From the NCBI GenBank assembly GCA_910577605.1, contig CAJTON010000004.1, positions 1-9,922 on the forward strand: 9,922 bases of DNA. The letters run 5' to 3'. Below, one piece after another: positions 1 to 5,934 of this stretch (position 1 is its first letter; every line of letters begins with the position of its first letter). A program made the position numbers and the translations under genes. The notes under the pieces are model-generated. The model was not told where the DNA came from. It saw only the letters and a program-made list of their open reading frames with translations, and searched no databases. Source of the DNA: an uncultured Butyrivibrio sp. Its GTDB lineage: Bacteria; Bacillota; Clostridia; Lachnospirales; Lachnospiraceae.

Positions 1-1160
1 AGTCCGAACAGTTCCTCCATCTTATGAGCGTCAATATCCGTACCTATGACGCAGAGCTTTCCGGTATATTCGGGTGAACCGTCCCTCAGTTCGTACTCTC
101 CGGGAACCGCGTCAAAATAGATCCACGAGCCGTCCTTTGCCGGAACCATGCCCTTCGCTCTCAGAACAGTACCGAACTCGTCGGTCTCCACAAGACGCCT
201 GAGGATCCCGTCAAGCTCCTCTCTGTTATATTTGTGAGGTGTTTCAGTTCCCCAGCTGTTGAACACATCGTCCGCATGATGATGGTGATGATGTCCGTGA
301 CCGTGGCACTCATGCTCCTCCTCATCGTGATGATGATGACAGCAATGCTCATGCTCTTCCTCGTCCTCGTCGTGGTGATGATGGCAGCAGTGCTCGTGCT
401 CTTCTTCGTCCTCGTCGTGGTGGTGATGGCAGCAGTGTTCATGCTCCTCTTCATCGTCGTGGTGGTGATGACAGCAATGCTCATGCTCCTCTTCGTCATC
501 CTCGTCGTGGTGGTGTCCGCACACCGGACAAACCTCCATTTCCTTGAGCAGTTCATCCACTAGAGACGTTTTTTTCATCGCATTTACTATCTGCTCTCCC
601 GAAAGTTCGTCCCACGGAGTAGTGATGACTGCCGCCTTGGAGTTGTGCTCCTTTATAAGCGCGACGCTCTCCTCAAGCTTATCCTCCTTCATATTCTGGG
701 TCCTGCTCAAAACGATCGCTGACGCGCTCTCTATCTGATTATTATAAAATTCTCCGAAATTCTTCATATACATACGGCACTTGGTTGCGTCCGCGACAGT
801 AATGAAATTCTCAAGCTCAAGCCCCGCCTCTTCCTTAACGTTTTCAACGGCGGCTATGACGTCGGAAAGCTTGCCGACGCCCGAAGGCTCTATAATTATC
901 ATATCGGGAGAATACTCCTCAGAAACCTGCTTGAGCGCCTTTCCGAAATCTCCGACAAGAGAGCAGCATATGCAGCCCGAATTCATCTCGTTGACCTGTA
1001 TGCCCGCGTCCTTTAAAAAGCCCCCGTCGATTCCGATCTCGCCAAACTCATTCTCGATAAGGACCACCTTCTGTCCCTTGTAAACCTCCTCAAGAAGCTT
1101 TCTGATAAAAGTTGTCTTTCCCGCTCCGAGAAATCCCGAAATAATTGTTACCTTTGTCAT
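1..1160 (-). CDS. CobW/G3E-family GTPase with His/Cys-rich metal-binding block (3' end cut by window edge)
   Basis: The reading frame opens at 1160 and runs off the left edge after 386 codons. G3E GTPases (CobW, YeiR/ZNG1, HypB, UreG) couple GTP hydrolysis to metal delivery in the cytoplasm. Seen here: Walker A GFLGAGKTT at residues 9-17, an ENEFGEIGID segment at 36-45, the C-x-C-C metal site at 63-66 (CICC), Walker B-like EPSG at 91-94, and a CobW C-terminal-like domain after residue 295. Residues 211-295 are an insert of His, Cys and Asp/Glu. The usual guanine-specificity motif NKxD is replaced by SRTQ at 152-155. Only a few C-terminal residues are probably missing. The gene follows arcC by 32 bases with no clear promoter and only a weak, distant GGAAAG ribosome site, so it is probably cotranscribed with arcC. 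The family assignment is firm. The metal (zinc, nickel or cobalt) cannot be read from the sequence. Confidence 0.9.
   Translation of the reverse strand, partial: MTKVTIISGFLGAGKTTFIRKLLEEVYKGQKVVLIENEFGEIGIDGGFLKDAGIQVNEMNSGCICCSLVGDFGKALKQVSEEYSPDMIIIEPSGVGKLSDVIAAVENVKEEAGLELENFITVADATKCRMYMKNFGEFYNNQIESASAIVLSRTQNMKEDKLEESVALIKEHNSKAAVITTPWDELSGEQIVNAMKKTSLVDELLKEMEVCPVCGHHHDEDDEEEHEHCCHHHHDDEEEHEHCCHHHHDEDEEEHEHCCHHHHDEDEEEHEHCCHHHHDEEEHECHGHGHHHHHHADDVFNSWGTETPHKYNREELDGILRRLVETDEFGTVLRAKGMVPAKDGSWIYFDAVPGEYELRDGSPEYTGKLCVIGTDIDAHKMEELFG
276..530 (-). repeat. Tandem His/Cys/acidic coding repeats inside the CobW-type GTPase
   Basis: This stretch encodes residues 211-295 of the GTPase. 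It starts with CPVCG and then has four copies of EEEHEHCCHHHHD at 14-15-residue spacing, ending in a run of six His. By hand count the 85 residues hold 36 His, 11 Cys and 33 Asp/Glu. The DNA units are 42-45 bp and differ mainly at third codon positions, so the protein pattern rather than the DNA is conserved. The likely role is metal storage or buffering, as in the His-rich tails of HypB and of some zinc chaperones (inference). Confidence 0.92.
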
Positions 1161-1192
1161 TGTTTTCACTTTCTTTCCTATAAATTTATAAC

Positions 1193-2122
1193 CTACATTA
1201 TTGTTGTTCCGGTCTTGCCCGCCAGCGCGTCCTTAGCGCTTTCAAGCCCCGCTATAACAGCCTTGCGTCCGCTGCCCGCCAGCACGAACTCAACCGCCGC
1301 GTCGACTTTAGGCAGCGTCGTTATCGCGCCCATATTCTCCTCGTTGACATAAGCCTTCAGATCCGCCGCCGATATCCTGTCGAACGCCTGTTCCCTGTCG
1401 GTTCCGGCATTTATGACAAGCTTATCGGAAGCCGTCAGGAAAAGAAGAGTTCCCGCGTCCAAAAGCTCGGCTAGCCTTGCCGCCGCGTAATCCTTTTCTA
1501 TGATCGCGCTCGCGCCCTTGAGCACCGTTCTCTGCTCAAGCACCGGTATTCCGCCTCCGCCGGCCGCTATCACTATCTGACCGGCCTCAAGCAGCGTGCG
1601 CACCGCGTCTATCTCATATATATCCTGCGGCTTCGGAGCCGCAATTATTCTTCTGTAACCTTTTTCTTCTTTGACGACATAATTGCCCTTTTCTTCCTCA
1701 GCCTTTGCCTCCTCCTCGGTCATATACCTTCCTATCACCTTTGTAGGCTTGGAAAAAGCTCTGTCAAACGGGTCAACCTTCACCTGCGTGATTATCGTCG
1801 ATACGGTCTTGTATATTCCACGGTTCAGAAGCTCGGTCCTTACGGCATTCTGAAGATCATACCCAATATAACCCTGGCTCATCGCACCACAAAGCGACAT
1901 AGGCGCCACCGTGTATCGGGAATCAAGCCTCGCGAACTCGGTCATCGCCGTCTGGATCATTCCCACCTGAGGTCCGTTGCTGTGCGTTATGACTATCTGA
2001 TATTTTGCCTCCGCCAGATCCGCTATGGCTCTCGCCGCCTTCCCTACATTGGCTTTCTGTTCGGGGAAGGTTTCGCCGAAAGCGTTGCGTCCCAACGCGA
2101 CTACAATTTTCTTATTTTCCAT
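1193..2122 (-). CDS. arcC: Carbamate kinase, divergent clade
   Basis: A 309-residue protein of the usual length for carbamate kinase, which interconverts ATP plus carbamate and ADP plus carbamoyl phosphate and closes arginine-deiminase or allantoin/agmatine-type pathways with ATP gain. Seen: N-terminal VVALGRNAFG (7-16), HSNGPQVG (47-54), LCGAMSQGYIGYDLQ (77-91), the glycine-rich GGGGIPV (188-194), EKDYAAARLA (209-218) and LTASDKLVIN (229-238). The first motif is normally LGGNA; here the second glycine is Arg12. The LTASDKLVIN segment also departs from the common LTxVDxVYIN, so this belongs to a divergent, probably clostridial, subgroup. No arginine deiminase or carbamoyltransferase gene lies in the window. 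The start at 2122 is supported by GAGGAGAGG just upstream. It lies 64 bases behind icd and may also use its own promoter. The kinase fold is certain; the carbamate substrate is likely rather than proven. Confidence 0.88.
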   Translation of the reverse strand: MENKKIVVALGRNAFGETFPEQKANVGKAARAIADLAEAKYQIVITHSNGPQVGMIQTAMTEFARLDSRYTVAPMSLCGAMSQGYIGYDLQNAVRTELLNRGIYKTVSTIITQVKVDPFDRAFSKPTKVIGRYMTEEEAKAEEEKGNYVVKEEKGYRRIIAAPKPQDIYEIDAVRTLLEAGQIVIAAGGGGIPVLEQRTVLKGASAIIEKDYAAARLAELLDAGTLLFLTASDKLVINAGTDREQAFDRISAADLKAYVNEENMGAITTLPKVDAAVEFVLAGSGRKAVIAGLESAKDALAGKTGTTIM

Positions 2123-2140
2123 TAAAATGCCTCTCCTCTG

Positions 2141-2169
2141 AGTTTATCATATTTTTTGTGAATTCACAA
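2141..2169 (-). promoter_or_regulatory. Possible arcC promoter with a perfect 14-bp palindrome
   Basis: In the icd-arcC gap the bases 2156-2169 read TTGTGAATTCACAA, which is its own reverse complement. On the minus strand TTGTGA (2169-2164), a 17-base spacer and TAAACT (2146-2141) form a weak sigma-A-like promoter, so the palindrome would cover the -35 region. The half-sites TGTGA/TCACA resemble those of Crp/Fnr-type regulators, but the spacing between them is 2 instead of 6, so a Crp-type site is unlikely. It could be an operator for another dimeric regulator. Confidence 0.35.
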
Positions 2170-2186
2170 CAGTATATTTCCGTACA

Positions 2187-3395
2187 CTAGAGTAACGCCT
2201 CAAGTCTCGACCTTATCGCCTTTATAAAATCAAAACTGTTAAGCACCTTCGGATCCATGATAGTCGTTATAACGGCAAGGTCCTTTGTCATCTCTCCCGC
2301 CTCTATCGTATCGACGCAGGCTTTTTCAAGCTTGTCAGCAAACTCACAAAGAGCCGAGATTCCGTCAAGCTCGCCCCTCTTTCTGAGCGCTCCGGTCCAA
2401 GCGAAAATCGTAGCCACGGAATTAGTTGAGGTCTCCTCACCCTTCAGATGCTTGTAATAATGTCTCTGCACCGTTCCGTGCGCCGCCTCGTACTCGTAAA
2501 TTCCGTCGGGTGACACAAGAACGGAGGTCATCATCGCAAGCGAACCGAACGCCGTCGCCACCATATCGCTCATCACGTCGCCGTCATAATTTTTGCACGC
2601 CCATATATATCCGCCCTCGGACTTCATAACCCTTGCCACCGCGTCGTCTATGAGCGTGTAGAAATATTCGATTCCCGCCAGCTTGAACTTATCGTCATAC
2701 TCCGCGTCATATATCGCCTGAAAAATATCTTTGAAATTGTGATCGTACTTCTTAGAAATCGTGTCCTTTGACGCGAACCACAGATCCTGTTTTTTATCAA
2801 GGGCATAATTAAAACAGCTTCTCGCAAAGCTTTCAATGGACTTGTCCACATTGTGTATACCCTGTATTATTCCGGCGCTTTTGAAGTCATGTATGGTCTC
2901 CCTTATAACAAGACCGTCCTCTCCTGTGAAAACAAGCTCCGCCCTGCCGGCTCCCGGCACCTTTATCTCGCAATTCTTATATACGTCTCCGTAGGCGTGT
3001 CTCGCGATAGTTATGGGCTTGCTCCAGTTCCTGACAAGAGGCTCTATCCCCTTTACGATTATGGGAGCGCGGAAAACCGTTCCGTCAAGTATCGCGCGTA
3101 TCGTGCCGTTAGGACTTTTCCACATTTCCTTGAGGTCGTACTCGCTCATTCTCGCCGCGTTCGGAGTGATAGTGGCGCATTTGACAGCCACGCCGTACTT
3201 GATATTGGCGTTTGCGGAGTCCACCGTCACCTGATCGTCGGTTTCGTTGCGGTGAACAAGTCCGAGGTCGTAATATTCCGTCTTAAGATCAATAAAAGGC
3301 AGCAGAAGCTCTTCCTTTATCGCTTTCCAAAGCACTCTTGTCATCTCGTCCCCGTCCATCTCCACAAGCGGCGTGGTCATCTTGATTTTTTCCAT
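2187..3395 (-). CDS. icd: NADP-dependent isocitrate dehydrogenase (homodimeric, type II, eukaryote-like)
   Basis: This 402-residue protein oxidatively decarboxylates isocitrate to 2-oxoglutarate in the cytoplasm, supplying NADPH and the glutamate carbon skeleton. It aligns by eye with the IDH1/IDH2-type family rather than with the E. coli type. Seen: the substrate segment KSPNGTIR (93-100) followed by GTVFRAPI (105-112), RHAYGDVY (132-139) with Arg132 equivalent to human IDH1 R132, Lys210-Asp-Thr, the metal-binding YDGDVMSDM (270-278), and AAHGTVQRH (304-312), whose Arg311-His312 pair is the usual mark of NADP preference. The start at 3395 is preceded by AAAGGAG at good spacing, and a strong promoter lies upstream. 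It is first in a minus-strand group with arcC and the CobW-type gene. It looks complete and intact. Confidence 0.96.
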   Translation of the reverse strand: MEKIKMTTPLVEMDGDEMTRVLWKAIKEELLLPFIDLKTEYYDLGLVHRNETDDQVTVDSANANIKYGVAVKCATITPNAARMSEYDLKEMWKSPNGTIRAILDGTVFRAPIIVKGIEPLVRNWSKPITIARHAYGDVYKNCEIKVPGAGRAELVFTGEDGLVIRETIHDFKSAGIIQGIHNVDKSIESFARSCFNYALDKKQDLWFASKDTISKKYDHNFKDIFQAIYDAEYDDKFKLAGIEYFYTLIDDAVARVMKSEGGYIWACKNYDGDVMSDMVATAFGSLAMMTSVLVSPDGIYEYEAAHGTVQRHYYKHLKGEETSTNSVATIFAWTGALRKRGELDGISALCEFADKLEKACVDTIEAGEMTKDLAVITTIMDPKVLNSFDFIKAIRSRLEALL

Positions 3396-3422
3396 ATCGA
3401 TTCTCCTTTAACATTTATATAA

Positions 3423-3436
3423 AGCGCGCCCGCGCT
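3423..3436 (-). other. Short GC inverted repeat in the icd 5' leader
   Basis: AGCGCG and CGCGCT, separated by two bases, form a compact inverted repeat between the icd promoter and its ribosome site. It could be a small leader hairpin or part of an operator. There is no T-run that would make it a terminator on either strand. Confidence 0.25.
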
Positions 3437-3452
3437 ATTTAGCCATATGCAG

Positions 3453-3481
3453 ATTATACTAGCATATCCGAGTAAAATCAA
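3453..3481 (-). promoter_or_regulatory. icd promoter (sigma-A type)
   Basis: On the minus strand TTGATT (3481-3476), a 17-base spacer and a perfect TATAAT (3458-3453) precede icd, giving a leader of about 50 bases. It is the best promoter in the region between icd and the divergent Cys-rich gene. Confidence 0.7.
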
Positions 3482-3555
3482 TAATTATTCTGTAACAAAA
3501 TTTTCGCTCCGGCATATCTGTATATTGTAAAAAGAAATTTTTCGGAGGAAATACA

Positions 3556-3816
3556 ATGAGTGATTTAGCGGCAACAGGATGCGGATGCGGTGGAGGATCT
3601 ATACTGTCAGGCGGCGGAAACTGCAGCTGCAACGTGCTTTTGTGGATTCTCATTCTTTCATGCGCCTGCGGCGGTGAAGGCGGCGGAATCTTCGGCGGCG
3701 GTCTTTTCGGCAATCGCGGCGACGGATGCGGATGCTCAGACAACTGCGGATGTGGATGCGGATGCGGCTGTGACAACTGGCTTTGGATCATAATTCTCAT
3801 CGCCCTCATCGGCTAA
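3556..3816 (+). CDS. Small Cys/Gly-rich C-x-C repeat protein (chorion class high-cysteine-like)
   Basis: An 86-residue protein with 13 cysteines, every one in C-x-C spacing: 9/11, 23/25, 36/38, 58/60 and the run 64-66-68-70-72. Between them are glycine runs and two short hydrophobic segments, LLWILIL (28-34) and WLWIIILIALIG (75-86), the second ending the protein. There is no classical signal peptide. The start is well supported by GGAGGAA at 3543-3549, and a terminator follows the stop, so it appears to be a single-gene transcript. Small Clostridia proteins of this make-up are often labelled chorion class high-cysteine protein; their function is unknown to me. A metal-binding, disulphide cross-linked envelope or spore-surface role, or a membrane-active peptide, are all possible. 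A silk- or chorion-type function should not be inferred from the name. That the gene is real is well supported; its role is not. Confidence 0.85.
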   Translation: MSDLAATGCGCGGGSILSGGGNCSCNVLLWILILSCACGGEGGGIFGGGLFGNRGDGCGCSDNCGCGCGCGCDNWLWIIILIALIG

Positions 3817-3824
3817 TTACCGGC

Positions 3825-3867
3825 AATGCACCTGCCCGGGGGATTCCCCGGGTAAAGGTGCGTTTAT
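3825..3867 (+). terminator. Rho-independent terminator after the Cys-rich gene
   Basis: The inner stem CCCGGGG (3835-3841) pairs with CCCCGGG (3846-3852) over a four-base loop. The outer stem GCACCT (3828-3833) pairs with AGGTGC (3856-3861) across a small asymmetric bulge. The sequence GTTTATTAT follows. The stem is strong and the T-tract modest. It starts about ten bases after the stop at 3814-3816. Confidence 0.85.
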
Positions 3868-3929
3868 TATCACAAGCATTTTTGACGGAAAAAATACATA
3901 TATTGTAGCAAAAGTAAGGTAGTTTCGTA

Positions 3930-4439
3930 ATGACAATGAATAAATGCGATAAAATACATCTGACGGAATTTGATATTGCCACCTGCGGCACAGGCTTTCA
4001 GTTCATAAAAGCATACCTTCCGTATGTGGACAGCTCACAGCAGCGTATGCTCGCTATTTTTATAAGAATGGCTGAGCTAATGCAGACCATTGACTTCTAC
4101 AAGGATCTGCCGTCCCCCTCCCCGCTGTCCCGCTCGAATCACAAGCCGGAAAGCATCGCGGCGGAGATGAGACAATACTGCTCTCCGAAGGAATGCGAAA
4201 TTTTCAGTCTCTTATCCAATTTTGAAAATATAAATGAAATGATGAAGCTCTATTCGGCGGTCAGCTCCGCATCACCGTCCGACGCATTCAGCGGCTTGAA
4301 CCAATCCGCCGGACCTCAGCCAGAAAACGGTTCCGAGGCGCAGAAGGCGGACTCCTCGCCCGCCGGAGATATGCTGAGAAAATTCCTGAAGCCGGAGCAG
4401 CAAAAGCTCTATGAACAGTATATGAATATGCTAGGTTAA
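3930..4439 (+). CDS. Hypothetical protein, helical, first of a two-gene unit
   Basis: I do not recognise this 169-residue protein. It is soluble-looking, with no signal peptide or membrane segment. The N-terminal 60 residues are rich in aromatic and hydrophobic residues (FQFIKAYLPYVDSSQQRMLAIF), the middle contains NFENINE near residue 98, then comes a Ser/Pro/Gly/Ala-rich linker (about 112-146), and it ends in a charged helix around KPEQQKLYEQYMNML. An ATG two codons later (3936) is an alternative start; the weak site AAGGTAG at 3916-3922 fits 3930. The next gene follows after 19 bases with its own GGAGGT, so the two are almost certainly cotranslated. NFENINE recurs almost unchanged in the neighbour, suggesting shared ancestry. 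It lies after the terminator of the Cys-rich gene, so it needs its own promoter. A sporulation-linked role is conceivable but unsupported. Confidence 0.75.
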   Translation: MTMNKCDKIHLTEFDIATCGTGFQFIKAYLPYVDSSQQRMLAIFIRMAELMQTIDFYKDLPSPSPLSRSNHKPESIAAEMRQYCSPKECEIFSLLSNFENINEMMKLYSAVSSASPSDAFSGLNQSAGPQPENGSEAQKADSSPAGDMLRKFLKPEQQKLYEQYMNMLG

Positions 4440-4458
4440 AAACCTCTGGAGGTCATTT

Positions 4459-4710
4459 ATGAATGATAATTTTGAAAATATAGACGAAAAAAAAGCAAAA
4501 CTGCTGAAAGATTTCATGTCCCTTTCTTCGGGCAAAAGCACCGACGAGCTGCTGCCGCTTCTTTTGGCGTTCTCAAACAAAGCGCGTCAGGAGCATATCT
4601 CTTTTGAAAAAAGCGACATAAGCACTCTTTTTGAATCCATGAAAAAAGAAATGCCGCCCGAAGAGCTTTCCAAAATAGAAAATCTTATGAAAATGGCTTC
4701 AATGCTCTAA
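4459..4710 (+). CDS. Hypothetical small helical protein, second of a two-gene unit
   Basis: An 83-residue protein I do not recognise. It is charged and probably all-helical: NFENIDEKKAKLLKDF at the start, a Leu-rich segment DELLPLLLAF in the middle, and a C-terminal helix with MPPEELSKIENLMKM. There are no Cys, signal peptide or membrane segments. GGAGGT at 4448-4453 sets the ATG at 4459. It resembles the C-terminal part of the preceding protein: both have NFENI(N/D)E, and both end with a Pro-Glu capped helix finishing in Met-x-x-Leu or similar. Its TAA overlaps the TAG of the convergent flavodoxin-type gene by a few bases, and no terminator is visible between them. Confidence 0.75.
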   Translation: MNDNFENIDEKKAKLLKDFMSLSSGKSTDELLPLLLAFSNKARQEHISFEKSDISTLFESMKKEMPPEELSKIENLMKMASML

Positions 4711-5234
4711 ACGGCAAGATATTCAAGCAAAGGCTTCAAGTATCCGGGATCGGTCCAGTCGCATTTCTGACCCGCCGCGCACATGAGCGCTTTCTGCCAA
4801 GGCTCGTACTCCGACGGGTCTTTTTTGGCTACCGCCTTTTGCAGCATACGGCAAAGCGTTCTGTCAACAGGCTTCATGCTCTTTTCATCCCATGCGCCCC
4901 TTGCGTAAAAAAGCCGAAGCCCGCTCAACGCGTCTTTAAGATTACGCTCTTTAATCTGATTTACGGCATTTTCGTCATAAGGCGAAGCTCCTACGCACAA
5001 AACCGCGATCTTCTTACCCTTGAGCCTGTCAATATTCTTTTTCAGAAAGGACAATCCCGCTATGCCTGAGGCGTATATCCCCCCGCAGTAAATCAGCGTA
5101 CCGTACTCCTTTGCGCTTTCAAACGCCGCCTTTGAAGCCTCTATGCAGTCAAAGCCTGTCAGCCCGCGCAGCCAGTCCGCATATTTTTTTGACGCTCCGT
5201 ATTTTGATTTATAGATAACTATTCCTTTTTCCAT
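4707..5234 (-). CDS. Flavodoxin-domain protein (small FMN-binding redox protein)
   Basis: About 175 residues from the chosen start. The N-terminus reads MEKGIVIYKSKYGASKKYADWL, a first beta strand followed by the phosphate-binding loop of flavodoxin-like proteins (compare the common YASKYGSTKKYAEWI pattern of the protoporphyrinogen oxidase/HemG-like flavodoxin_5 group). YCGGIYASGIAGLSF and IAVLCVGASPYDE are the next strand/loop units expected for FMN contacts. It probably acts in cytoplasmic one- or two-electron transfer; the partner is unknown. The frame also extends to an ATG at 5261, but that one has no ribosome site and would put nine extra residues before the first strand, so 5234 is preferred although its own site (GTGGGA) is weak. 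It follows tetR by 41 bases and is probably cotranscribed with and controlled by it. The last bases overlap the convergent 83-residue gene. Confidence 0.82.
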   Translation of the reverse strand: MEKGIVIYKSKYGASKKYADWLRGLTGFDCIEASKAAFESAKEYGTLIYCGGIYASGIAGLSFLKKNIDRLKGKKIAVLCVGASPYDENAVNQIKERNLKDALSGLRLFYARGAWDEKSMKPVDRTLCRMLQKAVAKKDPSEYEPWQKALMCAAGQKCDWTDPGYLKPLLEYLAV

Positions 5235-5275
5235 TATTTGTCCCACATATCCTTTCCGCATTATCTAAAATGCGC

Positions 5276-5848
5276 TCAAAGCTCTTTCTCGCCGCTTGTG
5301 GCATGAGCAAGAAAAGCCTCATATGCCTCCTCCTGCAGAGCATATATCTCCTCTGCCCTGATTCCCGGCTCGGTCATGGCAAAAACTGTTCCTATGCCGA
5401 TTGTATATATAAGCATATCAAGGTGGAGCTTCCTCGCCTGCGATACGCTCATTTCAAGCTTTTCCGCTATAAATTCCGCTGTCCTTGGATCTGCCTCTGA
5501 CCCGTAAAAATCCTCAAGCGACGATACTCCGTTTCTTTTATGAAGGATAAATAAGGCAAAAAGATTCGGCTCTTCTTTTGCCAGACTGACATAAGCGCGC
5601 CCGGTACTTCGGAACGGATCGTCCTTATCCGTACGCGCGTCCGCGTATTCTCTTACAAAACGCACCGTTTTTTCGATAACTCCCCGGCGAAGCCCCTCCA
5701 TACTGCTGCAATAGCTGTAGATCGGCTGCACTGAACAGCCGAGTCTGTCCGCGATGCTTTTTACTGTGACCGCCTCCATTCCCCCGATTCTTGCTATCTC
5801 AAAAGCGGCGTCTATAACATTTTCCCTCGTGATCCTCTGTTTAGGCAT
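5276..5848 (-). CDS. TetR-family transcriptional regulator
   Basis: A 190-residue protein with the N-terminal helix-turn-helix of TetR repressors: ENVIDAAFEIARIGG (9-23), then TVKSIADRLGCSVQPIYSYCSS (28-49), with the recognition helix around SVQPIYSY. The remaining 140 residues are helical and would bind the ligand and dimerise. Cys38 and Cys47 sit within or beside the DNA-binding domain. The start at 5848 has GGAGGA at ideal spacing. Upstream are a consensus promoter and two palindromic operators, so autoregulation is very likely. The downstream flavodoxin-type gene is the obvious target. The inducer is unknown; with a flavodoxin partner, an electrophile, quinone or oxidant signal is plausible (inference). 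Confidence 0.92.
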   Translation of the reverse strand: MPKQRITRENVIDAAFEIARIGGMEAVTVKSIADRLGCSVQPIYSYCSSMEGLRRGVIEKTVRFVREYADARTDKDDPFRSTGRAYVSLAKEEPNLFALFILHKRNGVSSLEDFYGSEADPRTAEFIAEKLEMSVSQARKLHLDMLIYTIGIGTVFAMTEPGIRAEEIYALQEEAYEAFLAHATSGEKEL

Positions 5849-5870
5849 ATTTTCCTCCGTACGGATATTA

Positions 5871-5911
5871 TATAATCAAGTTGTATAAATCTATTATATA
5901 ACTCGATTATA
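5871..5911. promoter_or_regulatory. Double palindromic operator for the TetR regulator
   Basis: The arms TATAATCAAGTTGTATAA (5871-5888) and TTATATAACTCGATTATA (5894-5911) form an inverted repeat with 16 of 18 matches and a 5-base centre. Each arm also contains its own imperfect palindrome, TATAA-5-TTRTA (5871-5885 and 5897-5911), with centres 26 bases apart. The right arm contains the tetR -10 box. This fits two TetR-dimer sites blocking the promoter and the early transcribed region. Confidence 0.75.
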
Positions 5912-5934
5912 TATGCTCATCCGGCCTTTGTCAA
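5906..5934 (-). promoter_or_regulatory. tetR promoter, perfect sigma-A consensus
   Basis: On the minus strand TTGACA (5934-5929), a 17-base spacer and TATAAT (5911-5906) match the consensus exactly. The -35 box includes the TGA stop codon of the upstream sirtuin gene (5933-5931), and the -10 box lies in the operator. The expected transcript begins about 50 bases before the tetR ATG. Confidence 0.85.

Noticed and set aside
276..530. CRISPR-like or minisatellite array
   Set aside because: The 42-45 bp units have no unique spacers, lie wholly within one coding frame, and encode a coherent metal-binding pattern.
161..563. Long open frames on both strands over the His-rich repeat, including a Met/Val-rich plus-strand frame
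   Set aside because: They are products of the low-complexity repeat in other frames. The CobW-type frame through the same bases has all its family motifs on both sides of the block.
781..1083. Plus-strand 100-residue open frame
   Set aside because: It lies opposite the conserved GTPase domain, has no ribosome site, and has a Ser/Pro-rich composition typical of an antisense shadow.
1179..1190. 12-bp AT palindrome TATAAATTTATA before the CobW-type gene as a metal-regulator operator
   Set aside because: It consists only of A and T, such palindromes are frequent by chance in short AT-rich gaps, and it does not match Zur- or Fur-type boxes.
2156..2169. Crp/Fnr- or ArcR-type binding site
   Set aside because: The half-sites TGTGA and TCACA fit, but the spacing is 2 rather than 6 bases, so the assignment to that family is not supported.
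2853..3422. Plus-strand 189-residue open frame opposite icd
   Set aside because: The minus-strand isocitrate dehydrogenase is certain here. The plus frame has no family motif or start signal.
3459..3809. Minus-strand Pro/His-rich frame opposite the Cys-rich gene
   Set aside because: It is the complement of GGN/TGC repeats. The plus-strand gene has the ribosome site and terminator. It would also run through the icd promoter.
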